Shown: positions 8,882 to 16,895 of the stretch, in pieces
Position numbering within the stretch: the stretch's first letter is position 1
How the letters are laid out: each line of letters starts with the position of its first letter
Source: Terrisporobacter sp.
GTDB taxonomy: Bacteria > Bacillota > Clostridia > Peptostreptococcales > Peptostreptococcaceae
Direction of reading: 5' to 3'
Assembly: GCF_017888745.1 (NCBI RefSeq)
Contig: NZ_JAGHFM010000149.1
Location: 1-41,807, forward strand
Length of the DNA stretch: 41,807 nt
Translations under genes and position numbers: made by a program
The notes under the pieces: model-generated
Told to the model about the DNA's origin: nothing
Database searches by the model: none
Seen by the model: only the letters and a program-made list of their open reading frames with translations

Positions 8882-8903
8882 TATTTTTTATCAATTTGTT
8901 CAT
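8868..8903. promoter_or_regulatory. Candidate PurR box pair at purB
   Basis: ACGAACAAT (8868-8876) matches the core of the Bacillus PurBox (CCGAAC or ACGAACAT type), and an inverted partner TTTGTTCAT lies at 8895-8903. GAACAA and TTGTTC are perfect arms. The first box lies in the spacer of the purB promoter. PurR control of purB is inference from motif and position. Confidence 0.4.
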
Positions 8904-8904
8904 A

Positions 8905-9813
8905 TTATTTTTTATTTATCTTTAGATTATCTTTACCTAACATAAAATCTATACTTTCACTATCTACAAAATTTAATACATGTTTGTATCTTATAGCATA
9001 ATATTTGTCACTCCAACCAAGTTGTTTTTTTATATCTTCTTTATCTGCACCAAGCATAAGGCTTATAGCTGCATAAGAATGCCTTAAGTCTTTTGCAGAG
9101 TATTGAGATAAACCTGCCATATCAAAAGCTTTTTTTACTATCATCCTTACATTTCTATCAGTAATAGACTGACTTTTTTGTGTTGTAAAAATATAATCGT
9201 CTGTAGGTATTATTATTTCACTAAGACCAGAAAAATATCTATAACTTTCAATCAATCTGAAACAATAAGGATGTAATTTAACTACTCTTTCTTTTTTACC
9301 TTTGCCTAATCGTACATAGAAATTACTTTCTTCATCTACTATAAGATCTTTCCACTTAACTTTGACTAGTTCATTTAATAAACATCCCGTAGTTACTAAG
9401 AATATCATTATAAGACGATCCCTAGCATTCAATTTATCTAATGAGTCTACTAATTGATTTATTTCTTGTATACTCAAAACATCCTTCTTGCCTTTTTCCC
9501 TTGTTACAACAGGCTTCTCAACAGATGTAAAAGGATTAACCTCAATATATTTTTCTCTTTTCATAAATGCATAAAAACTATGTAGATAACTAAATATTTT
9601 TTCACAAGTAGACTTAGCATATTCATCGTCTATGTATTCTATAAAGTCTCTACATTCATTTTTAGTGACTTCCAATAAATTTTCTATTTTTAAAAATTCT
9701 TTGAAAGATATAATTTTACTTAGGTAATCTTTTTTTGTAGAAGGCGCCATTTTTATAGAAAATAGTTGAAATATTTCATATTCTTCTTTTGTTAATATAA
9801 ATTCTTGATCCAT
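8905..9813 (-). CDS. Xer-like tyrosine recombinase with altered active site
   Basis: A 302-residue protein with a SAM-like N-terminal DNA-binding domain (about 10-95) and a tyrosine-recombinase domain (about 110-290). Such enzymes cut and rejoin DNA with an R-K-H-R-H/W-Y set. Here K (GKGKKER, 171-176), Arg II R244 (KDLRHSY), W267 and the nucleophile Y276 (RYKHV) are present, but the Arg I position is L145 (TGCLLNEL where GLRxSEL is usual) and the box II histidine is K241. Loss of Arg I normally abolishes cleavage, so it may be inactive or a DNA-binding protein. AAAGGAG lies 5 bases before ATG 9813; an ATG at 9828 precedes that site and is rejected. No att sites or phage genes flank it, so it looks chromosomal. 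Confidence 0.8.
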   Translation of the reverse strand: MDQEFILTKEEYEIFQLFSIKMAPSTKKDYLSKIISFKEFLKIENLLEVTKNECRDFIEYIDDEYAKSTCEKIFSYLHSFYAFMKREKYIEVNPFTSVEKPVVTREKGKKDVLSIQEINQLVDSLDKLNARDRLIMIFLVTTGCLLNELVKVKWKDLIVDEESNFYVRLGKGKKERVVKLHPYCFRLIESYRYFSGLSEIIIPTDDYIFTTQKSQSITDRNVRMIVKKAFDMAGLSQYSAKDLRHSYAAISLMLGADKEDIKKQLGWSDKYYAIRYKHVLNFVDSESIDFMLGKDNLKINKK

Positions 9814-9893
9814 AATTACTCCTTTCATCTTTATTTTTATAAATTTTATAAATTAAAATTTAACTTCCTATGGTATTTTATTTTATAAATTAA

Positions 9894-9919
9894 TTAAGAA
9901 GCACATAAGTGCTTCTTAA
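9894..9919 (-). terminator. Terminator of the helicase-like gene
   Basis: TTAAGAAGCAC (9894-9904) pairs with GTGCTTCTTAA (9909-9919) around ATAA; it abuts the stop codon at 9920. The minus-strand tail is T-rich but broken by A. It separates the helicase-like gene from the Xer-like gene. Confidence 0.75.
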
Positions 9920-11704
9920 TTATTCTTTTGTAGAATCAACTATTATTTTTATTAATTCACTTGAATTTTCATTAAATGTTGTTATTATAGTTAAATATTC
10001 ACTAGATCTATTTATAGCCATATATATTTTATTTAGATCTCCAACAAAGTCATTAATTTGATAATCTTGATACTCTTCATTTATAGTTTGATTATATAAC
10101 ATTTCTAACTCACAAAATACAACCGCTTTATATTCTAAGTTTTTTATAAAATACAAATTAGATATTGTTACTCCACCGTCTTTATCGTATTTAGTTAAGT
10201 TATCATCACCTTGTATAAAAGGAATATTCCCTTCACTTAAAGCTTTTTTCAATAAGTATTGGAAATATATAGTTTTTCCATTTTTAAGTCTTTTTTTATT
10301 ATACGGATATACTATAGCTATGTCACTATAATTCAATCCTTTATTACTTATTAAATATTTTATTTCCCATAATATGGCACTTATTTGATCCTCTAAGTCA
10401 TCTACTTTTATTACTTGAGCATTTATTCCTTCATTAATAATATTATTCGATTCTTTATATATATCTCTATTAATATTCTTTCTTAGATTTTTTATATATT
10501 TATTTGCATTTCTACAAAATTGATTTGAAAAATCTACAATATATTTTCCTTCTCTTAAATTATTATCCAACATAATTTTTTCATCAAAACTTATATAACT
10601 AAAGGGTTCTTTAAAAATATTTACGTTATTATAAATATTTAGACATTCACAGTAAAAAATATTAAATATATACTTCTTTTCATACAGAAAATCTTGTATA
10701 AATTCTATGTCTTTTTGTTCAAAACTTTCGCTTTCATCTATAAATATACCTTTAAAGATTTTTTTGTTTTTTATGATATTTTTCGCTTGTTTTATTAAAT
10801 TATTAAAAGTTCTTTCGTAATCTTGCTTTAACATAGCATAATCTAGTATTAAATTATATTTTTTAGCCAACTTGAATACAAAAGATGATATAGTATGAAC
10901 TTCTAAATTATTATTTTCTTTATATAGTAATTTTATAGTTTCTCTCAATTGATTACATAATTGCTTAGTATGTGTGAATATAATAAAGTTATGATGAGGG
11001 TAAATACGTGCTAATTTAATAGCTCTAGACATCATCAAAGATGTTTTACCGCTACCTGTAGGTCCTTCTATTAAAGTCTTACCATAATTAATTGAAATAG
11101 TTTTTTCTAATTGTTCATCTGTTAACATAGAAGCACTATAATTATAATCACCTTGAGAAAAAGTAATTTTTTTAAATTCTTTATTAAGATGATATTGTCC
11201 ATTAAGTTCATAATATTCAGGACATATATCTAATATATAAAGATTTAATTCAATTTCATTATTAACTTCTTTAAGATAGTTATCTAACTTATCACGATTT
11301 CCTATTATCTCTTCTAATTTATTCTTATCTATAATATTATTTTTCACAAAACTTTCAAATCCATAATAATCTTCAATCTCTACATATGGCATAATAAAAA
11401 CATAATTAAAGCTAATATTACTATGAAATTGAGCCATTTTAAACTTAAGTAGTTCATACTCTTCATTCATTACTTCAATTAGTTCTTCATCTAGGATTGA
11501 AAATATTTCTTCGCTTGTATCCATAAATTTTATAAAAAGTATTTTATTATCTTTTATATATAATAGATCTGTATTTATACCTCTAAATGGAGTTACTTTG
11601 GGTATTATATTAGTATTATCAGATATTTTTTTATAAAAAATCTTTTCTACTTCTTTTATTTTTAATGCATCTAATTGTGAGTTGATATTTATCTTTTGTC
11701 TCAA
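9920..11704 (-). CDS. UvrD-like superfamily 1 helicase with degenerate N-terminal domain
   Basis: 594 residues. Residues 1-180 look like a nuclease-related (NERD-like) domain: NTDLLYIKDNKILFIKF at 44-60 has the fold pattern but lacks the usual E-x-K. Residues 190-594 are a UvrD-type helicase: Q198 (TDEQ), Walker A GPTGSGKT (214-221), motif Ia FTHTKQL, Walker B FIDESES (321-327, the usual DExQ glutamine absent), motif V SNLYFIKNLEYKAVVF (KGLE is the norm) and motif VI MAINRSSEYL with R566. ATP hydrolysis seems possible; nuclease activity unlikely. The start is TTG with AAGGGGGAA 6 bases upstream. Strong AT bias and lysine/asparagine/isoleucine richness exceed neighbouring core genes. Function is unknown; DNA repair or RNA-related roles are possible. 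Confidence 0.75.
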   Translation of the reverse strand: MRQKININSQLDALKIKEVEKIFYKKISDNTNIIPKVTPFRGINTDLLYIKDNKILFIKFMDTSEEIFSILDEELIEVMNEEYELLKFKMAQFHSNISFNYVFIMPYVEIEDYYGFESFVKNNIIDKNKLEEIIGNRDKLDNYLKEVNNEIELNLYILDICPEYYELNGQYHLNKEFKKITFSQGDYNYSASMLTDEQLEKTISINYGKTLIEGPTGSGKTSLMMSRAIKLARIYPHHNFIIFTHTKQLCNQLRETIKLLYKENNNLEVHTISSFVFKLAKKYNLILDYAMLKQDYERTFNNLIKQAKNIIKNKKIFKGIFIDESESFEQKDIEFIQDFLYEKKYIFNIFYCECLNIYNNVNIFKEPFSYISFDEKIMLDNNLREGKYIVDFSNQFCRNANKYIKNLRKNINRDIYKESNNIINEGINAQVIKVDDLEDQISAILWEIKYLISNKGLNYSDIAIVYPYNKKRLKNGKTIYFQYLLKKALSEGNIPFIQGDDNLTKYDKDGGVTISNLYFIKNLEYKAVVFCELEMLYNQTINEEYQDYQINDFVGDLNKIYMAINRSSEYLTIITTFNENSSELIKIIVDSTKE

Positions 11705-11765
11705 TTTGCATTCCCCCTTTATAGTAATTATATCATTTAAACATATATTTTACTATATTATCAAA

Positions 11766-11794
11766 TATATACATTTTGCATAATTTTTTTACAA
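11766..11794 (-). promoter_or_regulatory. Candidate promoter of helicase-like gene
   Basis: Minus strand TTGTAA (11789-11794), 17-base spacer, TATATA (11766-11771), 62 bases before the TTG start. Confidence 0.4.
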
Positions 11795-11823
11795 TTAAGA
11801 TACTCTATAATATAATAGTACAT

Positions 11824-11853
11824 AAAAAAAGAGAGGTTATACCTCTCTTTTTT
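11824..11853 (-). terminator. Terminator of rny
   Basis: GAGAGGT (11831-11837) pairs with ACCTCTC (11841-11847) around TAT, extended by an A-run/T-run. It sits directly after the rny stop. Confidence 0.88.
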
Positions 11854-11855
11854 AT

Positions 11856-13394
11856 TTATTTAGCATATTCAATTGCTCTTGTTTCCCTTATTATACTTAC
11901 TTTTATTTGACCTGGATATTCAAGCTCGTCCTCAATTTGTTTAGTCATCTTTCTAGCTAATAAATGAAGTTCTTCATCATTTATGCTGTCAGGCTTAACC
12001 ATTATTCTAATTTCTCTACCTGCTTGAATTGCATAAGATTTTTCTACACCTTCATAAGAGTTAGCAATTTCTTCAAGCTTTTCTAATCTCTTAATATAAG
12101 CTTCTAAAGTTTCTCTTCTTGCCCCTGGTCTTGCTGCAGATATTGCATCTGCTGCTGTAACTAATACAGCTTCAACTATTTGTGGCTCATAATCCCCATG
12201 ATGAGTACTCATAGCATGTATAACATCTTTAGATTCTTTATATCTTCTAAGTAAGTCCATACCTATATCAACATGAGTCCCTTCCATTTCATGGTCCACA
12301 GCTTTTCCTATATCATGTAATAAACCTGCTCTTTTAGCTAGCTTTATATCAGCTCCTATTTCAGCAGCCATTATACCAGCTATATGAGCTACCTCTATTG
12401 AGTGTTTTAATACATTTTGACCATAACTAGTTCTGTAGTTTAATCTTCCTAATAATTTAACTAATTCAGGATGTAGTCCATGTACACCAGTTTCAAAAGT
12501 TGCTTGTTCACCAAATTCTTTTATGATGTTTTCAACTTCTTTTCTTGATTTTTCAACCATTTCTTCTATTCTTGCTGGATGTATTCTTCCATCAGATATC
12601 AGCTTTTCTAAAGCGATTCTTGCTACTTCCCTTCTAATAGGGTCAAAACCTGATAAAATAACAGCTTCTGGAGTATCATCAATTATAAGATCTATACCTG
12701 TTAAGGTTTCTAGTGTTCTTATATTTCTTCCCTCTCTACCTATTATTCTCCCCTTCATTTCGTCATTAGGTAAATTAACTACCGTTACAGTAGTTTCTGC
12801 AACATGATCTGCTGCACATTTTTGGATAGCATAGCCTATTATTTCTCTTGATCTCTTATCAGCTTCTTCTTTTGCTTGAGATTCAATATCTTTAATCATT
12901 ATTGACATTTCATGTCTTACTTCTCTTTCTGCATTTGTAAGTATTATTTCTTTTGCTTTTTCAGAAGTAACCCCTGATATATCCTCAAGCTTTTCAAGCT
13001 GCTTTGTTTTGATTTCTTCTACTTCTTCTTCTTTTCTTTGTACAGCTTTTAACTTATCATTTAAGTTTGATTCTTTGTTTTCTAAGCTTTGTTGTTTTCT
13101 TTCAATAGCTTCTTCTTTTTGAAGAACTCTTCTTTCGTATTTTTGTAATTCGTTACGTCTTTCTCTTTGCTCTTTTTCAGCATCAGTTCTCCATTTGTGT
13201 ATCTCTTCTTTTGCTTCTAATAGCTTTTCTTTTTTAATTGTTTCTGAGTCTTTATTTGCTTTATCTATTATATCATTGGCTAAGTCTTTAGCTTCACCAA
13301 TTTTAGTTTCAGATATATTTTTTCTAACAAAATATCCAACTATAATACCAATAGCTAAACCAATTATTATGGCTATAATTTCTATGACATCCAC
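11856..13394 (-). CDS. rny: Ribonuclease Y
   Basis: Membrane-anchored endoribonuclease that starts mRNA decay in Firmicutes. Order: one N-terminal membrane helix (about 3-22), a long charged coiled coil (30-200), KH RNA-binding domain with [10 protein letters not shown] (215-224), and the HD domain with H331, the H360-D361 pair of LLHDIGKA and THHGDYE further on. Length of 512 residues is typical. The start is unusual: the reported GTG at 13392-13394 directly abuts and overlaps an excellent AAAGGAGG, leaving no spacer, and no in-frame ATG follows before the membrane helix. A consensus promoter lies at 13565-13593, leaving a leader of about 160 bases. It is monocistronic with a strong terminator. 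Confidence 0.95.
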   Translation of the reverse strand: MDVIEIIAIIIGLAIGIIVGYFVRKNISETKIGEAKDLANDIIDKANKDSETIKKEKLLEAKEEIHKWRTDAEKEQRERRNELQKYERRVLQKEEAIERKQQSLENKESNLNDKLKAVQRKEEEVEEIKTKQLEKLEDISGVTSEKAKEIILTNAEREVRHEMSIMIKDIESQAKEEADKRSREIIGYAIQKCAADHVAETTVTVVNLPNDEMKGRIIGREGRNIRTLETLTGIDLIIDDTPEAVILSGFDPIRREVARIALEKLISDGRIHPARIEEMVEKSRKEVENIIKEFGEQATFETGVHGLHPELVKLLGRLNYRTSYGQNVLKHSIEVAHIAGIMAAEIGADIKLAKRAGLLHDIGKAVDHEMEGTHVDIGMDLLRRYKESKDVIHAMSTHHGDYEPQIVEAVLVTAADAISAARPGARRETLEAYIKRLEKLEEIANSYEGVEKSYAIQAGREIRIMVKPDSINDEELHLLARKMTKQIEDELEYPGQIKVSIIRETRAIEYAK

Positions 13395-13564
13395 CTCCTT
13401 TGTTATAATCCCAAAATATCAATATTATTCTTTAACGTAATTTAAAATTATGACTATTATGACAATTGGTCTTAATTTTTAAAATATAATAAAGTTTCTT
13501 TATCTATAATCTTGGAATACTTTAAATAAAATCATCTTAATTTAAAATATTTTATCCTCACTTA

Positions 13565-13593
13565 ATTTTATAATTTTTTCTATTTCATGTCAA
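13565..13593 (-). promoter_or_regulatory. Strong promoter of rny
   Basis: Minus strand perfect TTGACA (13588-13593), 17-base spacer, TAAAAT (13565-13570). Confidence 0.7.
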
Positions 13594-13610
13594 GTTTATA
13601 GGAGGGGTGT

Positions 13611-13667
13611 ATGCATTTTATTATTCAATTTCTCTATATTTTATTCAATTTCATCATTTTCTTCTGA
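13611..13667 (+). CDS. Possible 18-residue hydrophobic micro-ORF
   Basis: ATG at 13611 follows GGAGGGG (13601-13607), an ideal Shine-Dalgarno, and opens 18 codons, [18 protein letters not shown], then TGA. The product would be one very hydrophobic helix. It overlaps the last codons of recA on the opposite strand. No good + strand promoter is evident upstream. It could be a small membrane peptide or toxin-like gene, or chance in AT-rich DNA; the strong ribosome site is the only real support. Confidence 0.25.
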   Translation: MHFIIQFLYILFNFIIFF

Positions 13668-14672
13668 TACAACTGCCTTATCAAGATTATAATGTTCTCT
13701 AACCTTTGCATTTATTTCATCTGTTAAGTCCATATTATCAGCTAAGAACTTCTTAACATTTTCTCTACCTTGTCCAAGTTTTATATCGTTGTATGCATAC
13801 CATGAACCTGATTTTTTAACTATTTCTATGTCAGCTGCTATGTCTAATAAATCACCTATTTTAGATATACCTTCTCCATACATTATGTCAAATTCAGCTT
13901 GTTTAAATGGAGGGGCAACTTTATTTTTTACAACTTTAACTCTAGTTCTATTTCCTAGTACTTTATCACCTTGTTTTATACTATCTATTCTTCTTACATC
14001 AAGTCTTACTGATGAGTAGAATTTAAGAGCACGACCACCAGTAGTAGTTTCTGGATTCCCAAACATTATCCCAACTTTCTCTCTTAATTGGTTTATAAAT
14101 ATTGCAACACAATTAGATTTCTTAATTGAACCTGTTAATTTTCTTAAAGCTTGAGACATAAGTCTTGCTTGAAGGCCAACATGAGAATCCCCCATTTCTC
14201 CTTCTATCTCTGCTTTTGGTACTAGTGCTGCTACAGAGTCCACTACTATTATATCTATTGCACCAGATCTTATTAGTGCTTCTGTTATTTCTAATGCTTG
14301 TTCCCCTGTATCTGGTTGAGATATTATTAAATTATCTATATCAACTCCTAAAGCTTTCGCATACACTGGATCTAAGGCATGCTCTGCATCTATGAATGCA
14401 GCTATTCCACCATTTTTTTGTGCCTCAGCTACTGTGTGTAAAGCAACTGTTGTTTTACCTGAAGATTCTGGTCCGTATATTTCAATGATTCTACCTTTTG
14501 GAAGTCCTCCTATTCCAACGGCAATGTCAAGTCCTATAGATCCTGTAGATATTACATCTATTGCCATTGATGTGGCTTCCCCAAGTCTCATAACTGATCC
14601 TTTACCAAAATCTTTTTCTATCTTTCCTAAAGCCTGATTAAGAGCTTGTAACTTTTCTTGTTCTATACTCAT
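13641..14672 (-). CDS. recA: Recombinase RecA
   Basis: The strand-exchange ATPase of homologous recombination and trigger of the SOS response; it forms filaments on single-stranded DNA. Walker [10 protein letters not shown] lies near 66-74, Walker B-like [10 protein letters not shown] near 140-150, DNA-binding loop [22 protein letters not shown] near 193-214. The C-terminal tail is acidic (ending SEENDEIE), as usual. Length of 343 residues is typical. AAAGGATG precedes the ATG. It has its own consensus promoter and a LexA-type box, so SOS induction is expected. I see no terminator after it, so some transcription may run on towards rny. Confidence 0.98.
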   Translation of the reverse strand: MSIEQEKLQALNQALGKIEKDFGKGSVMRLGEATSMAIDVISTGSIGLDIAVGIGGLPKGRIIEIYGPESSGKTTVALHTVAEAQKNGGIAAFIDAEHALDPVYAKALGVDIDNLIISQPDTGEQALEITEALIRSGAIDIIVVDSVAALVPKAEIEGEMGDSHVGLQARLMSQALRKLTGSIKKSNCVAIFINQLREKVGIMFGNPETTTGGRALKFYSSVRLDVRRIDSIKQGDKVLGNRTRVKVVKNKVAPPFKQAEFDIMYGEGISKIGDLLDIAADIEIVKKSGSWYAYNDIKLGQGRENVKKFLADNMDLTDEINAKVREHYNLDKAVVSEENDEIE

Positions 14673-14697
14673 GTTATTTCATCCTTTCTCTAAAAAC

Positions 14698-14709
14698 AAA
14701 CACCTGTTC
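14698..14709. promoter_or_regulatory. LexA (SOS) box of recA
   Basis: Minus strand GAACAGGTGTTT fits the Gram-positive SOS consensus GAACRNRYGTTY at every position. It lies about 13 bases downstream of the -10 element, where bound LexA would block transcription. Confidence 0.7.
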
Positions 14710-14722
14710 TATTTACTATATT

Positions 14723-14751
14723 ATTATATCCTATAAAACTTTCATCGTCAA
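14723..14751 (-). promoter_or_regulatory. Promoter of recA
   Basis: Minus strand TTGACG (14746-14751), 17-base spacer, perfect TATAAT (14723-14728). Confidence 0.78.
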
Positions 14752-14883
14752 TTGAAAATACCCTTATTTATAAAAACCCATGAAATTATTAAAAATAAAG
14801 ACTTATACTTATATTTATAAACTTTTATTAATTCTTTTATACGATTTTATTTATTTTTATAGCAACAAATTTGTAAGTAATAA

Positions 14884-14940
14884 AAAAATTTACTTTGCTC
14901 ATAGCCTCAACGGCTTTGCTCGTTACTTAGGTAACAAAGT
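14884..14940 (+). repeat. Dispersed GC-richer repeat, copy B
   Basis: Second copy of the block seen at 223-277: both share the A-run, GCTCAT and CAACGGCTTTGC in the same order and orientation. The 3' part differs and carries its own hairpin, GTTAC (14922-14926) with GTAAC (14931-14935). A 62-codon + strand ORF (14780-14968) crosses it but has no ribosome binding site, so I treat the block as non-coding. Confidence 0.6.
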
Positions 14941-14991
14941 TGAAAATTATACATTCTCCAAAGATTAGATAACATATAATTTCCTTACAAT

Positions 14992-15030
14992 AAAAAACCT
15001 CCCTAGAATCAAATTCCAGAGAGGTTTTTA
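14992..15030 (-). terminator. Terminator of the ftsK-mnmH-rimO-pgsA operon
   Basis: A long stem: AAAACCTC (14994-15001) with GAGGTTTT (15021-15028), extended inside by CTAGAAT/ATTCCAG with a wobble, small loop. The minus strand continues with a T-run. Confidence 0.85.
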
Positions 15031-15031
15031 G

Positions 15032-15574
15032 TTATTTACTATTCATAAATAAATCTCTATTTTTATATAAATAATCTATTCCTGAGTATAAAGTAAAAAA
15101 TGTTGCTATTAAAATAAATATACTTCCTGTATTTATTAATAAGATATTATTAAAGTTTGCACCAATTAATAATATTATTATAGCTAGCATTTGACTTATT
15201 GTTTTTATCTTACCACCGCCACTAGCAGCTATAACTTTTCCATCAGCTGCAGCAATAGCTCTTAAAATACTAACGGTAAGCTCTCTAGATACTATTATTA
15301 TAACCATCCATCCAGCAACTAAATCAGACTCTATCATGCATATAAGTGCTGATATTACTAATAATTTATCTGCTAAAGGATCCATAAATTTTCCAAAGTC
15401 TGTTACCAGATTATTTTTTCTAGCAATATGACCATCTAGTGCATCTGTTATTGATGCTATTACAAATATTAAGCAAGATATTAAGTAATGATTTTGTATA
15501 TTAGACATCATTACTAATATAAATACCGGTATTAACAAAATCCTAAGTAATGTTAATTTATTTGGTAAATTCAT
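15032..15574 (-). CDS. pgsA: CDP-diacylglycerol--glycerol-3-phosphate 3-phosphatidyltransferase
   Basis: Integral membrane enzyme making phosphatidylglycerophosphate, the committed step to phosphatidylglycerol and cardiolipin. The CDP-alcohol phosphotransferase motif is intact: DALDGHIARKNNLVTDFGKF continuing to MDPLADK (about 43-70), matching D-G-x2-A-R-x8-G-x3-D-x3-D. Four to six hydrophobic segments span the 180 residues, a normal length. It starts 17 bases inside the 3' end of rimO in another frame, with GGGGGAT as ribosome site, so translation is coupled. It is the last gene of the operon before a strong terminator. Confidence 0.95.
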   Translation of the reverse strand: MNLPNKLTLLRILLIPVFILVMMSNIQNHYLISCLIFVIASITDALDGHIARKNNLVTDFGKFMDPLADKLLVISALICMIESDLVAGWMVIIIVSRELTVSILRAIAAADGKVIAASGGGKIKTISQMLAIIILLIGANFNNILLINTGSIFILIATFFTLYSGIDYLYKNRDLFMNSK

Positions 15575-16895
15575 CTTGTATATCCCCCATTAAATCATAC
15601 TCTAGGGCTTTATCAATTTTTACCTTAACAAAATCTCCCGCCTCTAGATCTGTATGTGATTTTACATATACTATACTATCAATTTCTTCTGCATCATATT
15701 GAGTTCTACCCATATATACGTTGTCTTCAATTTGCTCTTCTATTAGTACTTCATAAATATTTCCAACTTTATTTTGATTTATTTCTTCAGAAATACCTTG
15801 TTGTACCATCATTAAAACATCTCTTCTTTCTGCCTTAACCTCTTCTTCAATATGATTAGGTAATTTATCAGCAGCTGTACCTTCTTCTCTTGAGTAAGTA
15901 AATGCTCCCAATTTATCAAACTTAACTTCTTTAACAAATTCCACAAGTTGTTCAAAATCATCTTCATCTTCTCCTGGGAATCCAGTTATTATTGTAGTTC
16001 TAAGTGTAGCATCTGGTATATTCTTTCTAATCATTTCTATTTTAGACAAAATATCTTCTTTAGTAGTTTTTCTATTCATTAATTTTAATATTTTATTACT
16101 TGCATGTTGTATTGGCATATCAAAGTAATTACAAATATTATCATGTCTTTTTATAACATCTACTAGCTCTTCAGTTATTGATTCTGGATATGAGTACATT
16201 ATTCTTATCCATTTTAAACCTTCAATTCCTGCTAATTGATCTAATAATTCAGGTAAAACAGGTTTTCCATATATATCAGAGCCATACATTGTACTATCTT
16301 GTGCTATAACTACAATTTCTTTAACACCATTTTGTGCTAAAGTCTTAGCTTCAGATATTATATCTTCCATTTTTCTACTTCTTTGTTTCCCTCTTAACTT
16401 AGGTATTATACAATAAGTACAATGCTTATCACATCCTTCACTTATTTTTAAGTATGCCATATAGCTTGGTGTAGAAACATATCTTGGAAGATCTTCATTG
16501 TATACAAATTCTATATCATTTAAACTTACAATTTGCTTTTCTTTTTGTAATCCTTCTAATATTTCATCTATATTTTGATAACTTCCAGTACCAACTATAG
16601 CATCAATTTCAGGAATTTCTTCTTTTAATTCATCTGAATATCTTTGAGCTAAACAGCCAGTAACAATAAGTAATTTTAAATTACCAGTTTCCTTAAGATT
16701 TGCAAACTCAATTATTGTATCTATAGATTCTTGTTTTGCTGACTCTATAAATCCACATGTATTTACTAAGATTACATCTGCTTCTTCAAAATCCCCTGTT
16801 AATTTGTATCCCTTTTTATTTAATATACCCATCATTATTTCTGCATCAACTAGATTTTTAGAACAACCTAATGATTCAAGTGCTATTTTTAACAT
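15558..16895 (-). CDS. rimO: Ribosomal protein S12 methylthiotransferase
   Basis: Radical-SAM enzyme that adds a methylthio group to a conserved aspartate of ribosomal protein S12. Three N-terminal cysteines C11, C47 and C81 bind one Fe-S cluster; C155, C159 and C162 (CDKHCTYC) bind the radical-SAM cluster; a C-terminal TRAM domain (from about 378) follows. 445 residues is typical. ALESLGCSKNLVD at the N-terminus favours RimO over the tRNA enzymes MiaB and MtaB. It overlaps mnmH by 7 bases upstream and pgsA by 17 downstream, so it belongs to one tightly packed operon. Confidence 0.94.
   Translation of the reverse strand: MLKIALESLGCSKNLVDAEIMMGILNKKGYKLTGDFEEADVILVNTCGFIESAKQESIDTIIEFANLKETGNLKLLIVTGCLAQRYSDELKEEIPEIDAIVGTGSYQNIDEILEGLQKEKQIVSLNDIEFVYNEDLPRYVSTPSYMAYLKISEGCDKHCTYCIIPKLRGKQRSRKMEDIISEAKTLAQNGVKEIVVIAQDSTMYGSDIYGKPVLPELLDQLAGIEGLKWIRIMYSYPESITEELVDVIKRHDNICNYFDMPIQHASNKILKLMNRKTTKEDILSKIEMIRKNIPDATLRTTIITGFPGEDEDDFEQLVEFVKEVKFDKLGAFTYSREEGTAADKLPNHIEEEVKAERRDVLMMVQQGISEEINQNKVGNIYEVLIEEQIEDNVYMGRTQYDAEEIDSIVYVKSHTDLEAGDFVKVKIDKALEYDLMGDIQDEFTK

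Noticed and set aside
8905-9813. Prophage or integrative element boundary suggested by an integrase-like gene
   Set aside because: No phage or conjugation genes, no tRNA or attachment repeats, flanking genes are normal core genes, and the catalytic arginine is missing.
13395-13640. spoVS or another gene next to rny
   Set aside because: The gap holds only a promoter, an AT-rich leader and an 18-codon ORF; no longer coding frame with a start signal exists.
14780-14968. 62-codon + strand ORF across repeat copy B
   Set aside because: No ribosome binding site, the frame crosses a dispersed repeat, and composition is extremely AT-rich; treated as chance.
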